Assembly: GCA_039619475.1 (NCBI GenBank)
Contig: CM077116.1
Coordinates: forward strand, 1,612,001-1,676,000
DNA length: 64,000 nt
Origin: Icerya purchasi
Taxonomy: Eukaryota; Arthropoda; Insecta; Hemiptera; Monophlebidae
Direction: 5' to 3'
The notes beneath the pieces are model-generated. The model saw only the letters and a list, made by a program, of their open reading frames with translations. It searched no databases and was not told where the DNA came from. Shown here piece by piece: positions 59,110 to 64,000 of this stretch; position 1 is the first letter of the stretch; each line of letters begins with the position of its first letter. A program made the position numbers and the translations under genes.

Positions 59110-60595
59110 CTTCGGTTCTTTTTTGTTTTTTTTATTTTTTTGGGGGCGTCGAAAATTCAACCCATCTTCCGTTTTCTTTTGACTCCCTCCCCAAACTGTA
59201 CTCTTCATCCTACTTGCAAGACTATTTGTGATCGTAATGATATCTTTTTTGAATGTCTACCCCTCTCGGCAGAACGTGCTATCCATTATTCTAATTTACT
59301 ATCTTTTGGGCTAGCAGTTCTCGCTGAGTCAAACTCGCCTCCTCTGTTCATCCGTAAATCCTATTTAGGATATCATTTTTTGTGTGAACGCTTACCATTA
59401 TCATCCTCTAGACTTATTCCTTCATACCTTTCTATTCTGAAAAACTGGTGCTTTACTCCCAAGAAAATTCCTATCCTAGCCCACACTGCTTTGCGGTTGA
59501 ATTCTTTTTTATCCTGCGCAATTTCTTATAACAATCTCCCTTACTTTTCTTTCAATTTTGAAGATCTCTCCAATCCTCCCAATGTAATCTATATTCCTTT
59601 GTCCTGCAAATCCCTTTCCCATGCAACTGTTATACAGGAATTCCATAGTTATATCGAATCCCATTTTCCTTCCCATATGGCTATTTTTACGGATGGTTCG
59701 AAGGGGCCTAATGGAGTTGGAGCTTCTTTCATCCTTCCGAGCATTAATTTCTCCGAATCTTTTCGTCTCCCTTCCTTTTGTACTATCTTTACGGCCGAGT
59801 TAATGGCCATTCTACGTTTTATAATTTATATTTTCTCCCATTGTTCTTCTTCTGAATATTTAATTATCTCCGACTCCATGTGTGCTCTTAAAGTTATTTC
59901 CTCACATTTCCCCTCACACTTCTCTAATTTTTTTATCCTCCGTATTCGCTCTATCATTCACACTCTTTTCTCACATTATGCTATCCGCATTATTTTGCTC
60001 TAAGTCCCCCCCGGTCATGTGAGGATTAAGGGTAACGAAATGGCAGATTCCTTAGCTCAGATTGACGTATCCTCCCACTTTTATTTCACTAAAATTCCCG
60101 CTTCTAATTTGCTCCCACTGTGCTGAAAAAAGTTTCATATTAGATTTTGGTCAGATTTTTACGTCTCCCCATTTCCAATCAACCTTCCTTTTATTTTTCC
60201 ATCCAACCTAATCTTCCTACCCGGCCTTGTTTTTACAATTTTCCTTCGTCTCGCACTATCCCCTAGTTGCCCTCTTCATCCTGACGACGGAGCTATCTGC
60301 GATCCTGACCATATCTTCTTTGAATGTCCATCCCTCGTGGACGAACGTACTTCTTTGTACTCCAATCTGTGTATCACTTAAGCTCCCTGATCCTTATTGC
60401 GCTTCGCATATCTTATCGTTTCCGTCGATCTCCGTTGTTCTGATCCTCAGTTCTTTTATTCTATCAGTATCTGACGGAATTTATATCTGATTTTTTTCCA
60501 TCGTGTCGTTTCTGGGCGAAGATCCGTTGCTGGCACGTCTAAAGGGGGGAGGGGGGAATAATAAAACGAAAAAAAAAAAATCTCTCGAGCTTCCT
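59110..60595 (+). pseudogene. I-like LINE, chimeric tail to RNase H to 3' end
   Basis: The left edge is a T tract and a minus-sense terminal motif (59142-59163). A 287-codon plus-strand frame (59140-60003) follows. It begins with the C-terminal block CTLHPTCKTICDRNDIFFECLP and LSAERAIHYSNLLSFGL, then switches in frame at about 59308 to the RT end LAESNSPPLFIRKSYLGYHF and RNase H (MAIFTDGSKGPNGVGASF, CTIFTAELMAILRF, LIISDSMCALKVI). After a stop come VPPGHVRIKGNEMADSLAQ, then CDPDHIFFECPSLVDERTSL and SDGIYI-stop (60490). The 3' terminal motif (60513-60540) and A(12) end it at about 60580. The frame is a rearrangement product, not a gene. Confidence 0.8.
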
Positions 60596-60772
60596 ACTCC
60601 GTATTGCGCATTTAATATTCTGTCATTTCCTTCGTTATTCATTATTTCAGTTCTTTCTACATTCATTGTGTCAATCTCTGATGGTATACGTGTTTAATTA
60701 GTTCCTCCTCATATTGTTTCTGAGCGTAGGTCTTTTGTCGATCTACTCAAAAAAAAAAACAAAAAAACATTA
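60591..60772 (+). pseudogene. Second I-like LINE 3' end in tandem
   Basis: Directly after the A tail of the previous copy: ELPTPYCAFNILSFPSLFII and VSISDGIRV-stop (60697), then a terminal motif (60721-60748) and an A-rich tail to about 60772. A short 5'-truncated insertion at the tail of an older copy. Confidence 0.8.
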
Positions 60773-60947
60773 AAACAGTAATGATACGTGGGTACAGTTG
60801 CTTGATAATAGGTATATATCTATGTATCAAGAAGAACGTATTGAAAAAAGTGGTCAAAAACGACATACTGGAAAAGTCTGGACAACTGTCTAAAGGTTTT
60901 ATAAATTCTTTTAATTGTAAGAAGACATTGTAGTTTTTTTAAATGAT

Positions 60948-61234
60948 ATAATAAAACAAACTTTAATAGCAAACAATATAGAACAATAAATTAGATAAAT
61001 ACCTATTTAGAAACGTTTTCGGGCATAACCCATCATCAGCTAACACTAACTTAAAGGAAACTTAAAACATAAGAGTGTATGTTTTAAGTTTCCTTTAAGT
61101 TAGTGTTAGCTGATGATGGGTTATGCCCGAAAACGTTTCTAAATAGGTATTTATCTAATTTATTGTTCTATATTGTTTGTTATTAAAGTTTGTTTTATTA
61201 TACCATTTTAACAAACAGGATGTATTCACCTACA
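60948..61234 (+). mobile_element. 287-bp palindromic (Penelope-like) insertion, 12-bp duplication
   Basis: Arms 60947-61071 and 61078-61202 (125 bp each) are reverse complements with a single mismatch (60969 G opposite 61180 T, which pairs as G-U in RNA). The loop is AGAGTG. A 32-nt unpaired tail (61203-61234) follows the right arm only. TTTTTAAATGAT occurs at 60936-60947 and 61235-61246, a 12-bp target duplication. Inverted terminal repeats, a one-sided tail of about 34 nt, a variable 10-15 bp duplication and a hammerhead-like core are known of Penelope-like retroelements. No protein is encoded, so this would be a nonautonomous or collapsed copy. The class is inferred. Confidence 0.8.
61106..61142 (+). 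ncRNA. Candidate hammerhead ribozyme (minimal, type I)
   Basis: CTGATGA (61110-61116) is followed by a GGG/CCC stem II (61118-61120 with 61126-61128), GAAA (61129-61132), and a short self-complementary AACGTT (61132-61137) in the stem III position. Then T-T and a stem I of about 4 bp (61106-61109 with 61139-61142). Predicted cleavage is after 61138. All conserved core nucleotides are present in the right order. A stem III without a loop suggests it would work best as a dimer, as in Penelope-like elements. The mirror copy lies on the minus strand of the left arm (CTGATGA complement at 61033-61039). Activity is untested. Confidence 0.6.
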
Positions 61235-61249
61235 TTTTTAAATGATGTT

Positions 61250-64000
61250 ACAAAATTTTTTTAGGAACTCTAATGAAGTGGTTCCAACTTCCAAAACTTC
61301 CCATTGGGTATGATGCTAGCGCAGGTACTTTAATCAAAAATCAGTTACTGGTTACTTCAAGTTACTCGGAATAAAGGATAATTTTTGTGTCAGACTGAAA
61401 AATGGAAAATTATAATCAATTTCGGCACACATTTAATAACAATTTTTACCCGTCCAACAGCAAGAGCAGTAATAACCATAATTCGAAAAATGCTCATTAA
61501 TAACTTATTTTAGAATATTTCACGAACGAATATTTTTTCACAAGTCCGAAAATTTAATTAAGTGTTAGTGATTATTCTGAATAAAGGTCATCGTATCAGT
61601 TTTACCGCCGTCGTCATAATCTGCTGAGATGGCCTTCAACGGAAAATCTCACTCCGGCTGTACTCAAATATAATCTGGCCCAAATTGTTGATTATTTTTT
61701 ACGTCAAATTTAAAAAAGATTGTCTTCTGCTCGCGTATAGTTTCCACAATGTTTGCGCCCGGTCTTATAAGAAATTAACAGCGATAATATGTTTCAATTC
61801 CGTATTATCTGTGAACGTATTCATCATATTTTGACGAACGAATCCTTAATTTTATGTACTGTCTGTTCAAAAAAAAAGAACAATTTTTTTTTTTTCGATA
61901 GGGACGCTAACTAAAAGCAAAAGCCGTGTCAAGGTACCTGCAAATTAAATTAAAAATAATGCAATATATTATATTTTAATTCGGTGCGAAACAGAAAACA
62001 GAAACGGCAGAAAAGGAAAGAAACAAAAATACGTAAGCAGCATCTAAGGAAATTAAAATGTAAAAATTGAGAATAAAAGGAAGAACGCTCAGAGAAAAGT
62101 TGAGAACAATTAAAGAAAACATGATTGACATTCTATGGAAAAAAGGAATCTATGATACAAAATGTTTCTCTTTGCTTACAGTGCGCTGCCTCGTTAGAAT
62201 GCTCCTTGAAATATTCGTTTTCTGAAGCAGCGGACATTCCGGTGAATTTTGTTCAATCTAATTTACGTATTGAAAAGGACACGCCTTATCGAGGTAGTTT
62301 TCAGCTTTGGAAACAACAAAAAGCCTCCAGAAGCTAAATCCGAGCAATACGAATTGTGTGGGAAAGGACGCGGATATTCCTTTAATAGTCAAAAATTAAC
62401 CATTAAGCAGAAACAAGTTGTCTCGAAGCAACACCGAGTTTTTATTTTTCCATAGCTCGGGGAGAACTAATTAAACTTGTTCATACAACACGCTATTGAT
62501 AGTCTGACCTCGTAGTACCCCAATAACAGAAAGAAAGAAAAATCAAATTCGAGTTGAACCAGCTTATGCGTGGCTGTTGATATCGAAATGACACTTCTCT
62601 ATCCCGTTAGTTTTGTCCCGGTTTCCGCATTATAGCCGGAGATTCAAGTTTCATCTCTTATTATGAGATGGTTTTTGCGAGGTTTCTTTTAGTCGATATT
62701 AGCACGACTGGAGTAACCCTTCGGTGATCCCCCGACACATACGATTTTCTTTCTGGTGGTCAGTTAACAGGTTTCCAACAGACGCGATTCGGTCGAAATT
62801 TCGTAAAATAGTCTGATCCTGTTGGCGACTTTTTCAGTATACGAGAAGAAACAGCGTCGATGTTTTCATGGTTTGTCCATACGGGGAAGGTAATTCCGAT
62901 TTCAAATAATATTCGATCGAAGTTTAGCTTGACTAAAAACGCTTAAACCACTTGTGATGCAGTGTGTAAACGACTCGTTCAATTCTTTTTAATCTCGGTT
63001 TTAACCAAATCGGTTATTATTTGTTCTAATTATTATTCCTCCTCTCCCCTCTATCGCGCAACTATCATTAGCTGATACGGAGGTGCGTTTAAAAAAGAGA
63101 GGCAACGGCAGAAAATTCTTTAAAAGATTTATCTGTTTAAATTACCATTTAATAAAGCAACTATATACCTTTATTAAATTTATTTCGCGCTCAAATATTG
63201 TTTTCATCTACTCAATTCGGTACGATATATTTTAACGTTTAAGCCTAGGACGTGTTTATTTTTATATTTCTATATTATTATTTTTGTGTACAAGTCAAGA
63301 AATATTTTCTCTCGTGTACTAGTAAAGAATTTTTTATTATAAAAATGCAAAGTAAAGTTTACATTAAAATAAAAGAGCAAATTTTGTTATTGATATTTTA
63401 CTGCCTTACTAAAAGTAATCTATCAAAATCAAAAGCCGTGAAAATGAAGTAACTCAAACTATTGTTTATTTCTAAAAAACCAGTAACTAAATATTCGCGG
63501 AAAATGTTACTAAGGAAAAAAGCAAACTAAAATTTACCATACGAAATAAGATTTATGCATAAAGTTGTATTGTATGCAATTAGGAAAATAGATGATTATT
63601 TCAGTTTATAAGTATACAGTGAACGAAGCCGAACACGTATTACATGGTCATCGCATGACATATAGGAGAACTATTGTAACTATTTTTAATAGTTTTTTCT
63701 GCATTCAACACAGTTCTCTAGTTGGTGATTATTCGATTACCTAATAAATCGTCACTCTTATCAGTGAGAACGTCTTTTTACTGGCCATTATTATTAATCG
63801 CACATCAATGACAAAAAAAATTCTTCACTTTTTCGCTTTTTTTGATAGTGTATGATTTTGAGTGAGAAAGATAGTACATATATCCTTTCTGATCGATCTC
63901 GGCCTCAAACTGAGACAAGAAGGCATTTAATCGATTGCGCCCAAGTTATTACTGAACAACAATTTAAATAAAATAAATATATACCGAATAAATTACCAAA
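61250..64000. other. No gene recognised
   Basis: AT-rich non-coding sequence to the window end. The frames at 62125-62337, 62249-62455 and 63252-63452 lack recognisable features. No repeats of note. Confidence 0.5.

Overview
This window looks like a repeat-dense stretch of an insect (arthropod) nuclear genome. It is AT-rich and full of microsatellites. Its only recognisable coding sequence belongs to transposable elements typical of insects: a mariner, a hAT, I-, Jockey- and RTE-like LINEs, tRNA-derived SINEs, TTAA-flanked MITEs and what look like Penelope-type foldbacks. I found no host protein gene, rRNA gene or true tRNA gene. The order (Hymenoptera, Hemiptera or other) cannot be settled from this sequence.

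Layout. 0-9 kb: mostly non-coding, with a LINE tail (2.0-3.0 kb), a 709-bp TTAA-flanked MITE (5.92-6.63 kb), two related dispersed repeats rich in small palindromes (5.1 and 8.0 kb) and a LINE remnant (8.85-9.24 kb). 9.46-12.94 kb: a hAT element whose two-exon transposase is intact except for one stop in exon 1. 13-29.8 kb: a LINE graveyard dominated by one I-like family with RNase H. It includes a nearly full-length minus-strand copy (18.2-23.8 kb) that carries a 143-bp palindromic insertion. 29.9-33.7 kb: mostly repeat-poor, with a long (AT)n(GT)n tract and a 244-bp foldback MITE. 33.7-41.5 kb: nested LINEs on both strands, including an RTE split by a younger LINE. 41.76-43.08 kb: a complete mariner with perfect terminal inverted repeats and an open transposase. 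43.4-48.1 kb: a Jockey-like LINE broken by two SINE-like insertions, then another I-like tail. 48.8-50.3 kb: a TCGA-rich segment bounded by 57-bp inverted repeats. 51.7-60.8 kb: more LINE remnants and a foldback element. 60.95-61.23 kb: a 287-bp near-perfect palindrome with a 12-bp target duplication and a candidate hammerhead ribozyme. 61.3-64 kb: nothing recognisable.

How the parts relate. The genes here do not form a pathway; they form a stratigraphy of insertions. The I-like LINE family occurs at least ten times in both orientations and keeps a shared 3'-terminal motif just before the A tail. The youngest events appear to be the mariner, the hAT and the palindromic insertions. The most unusual items are the two palindromic insertions with 12-13 bp target duplications and a one-sided tail of about 32-37 nt, the hammerhead-like core in one of them, and the TCGA-rich inverted-repeat segment.
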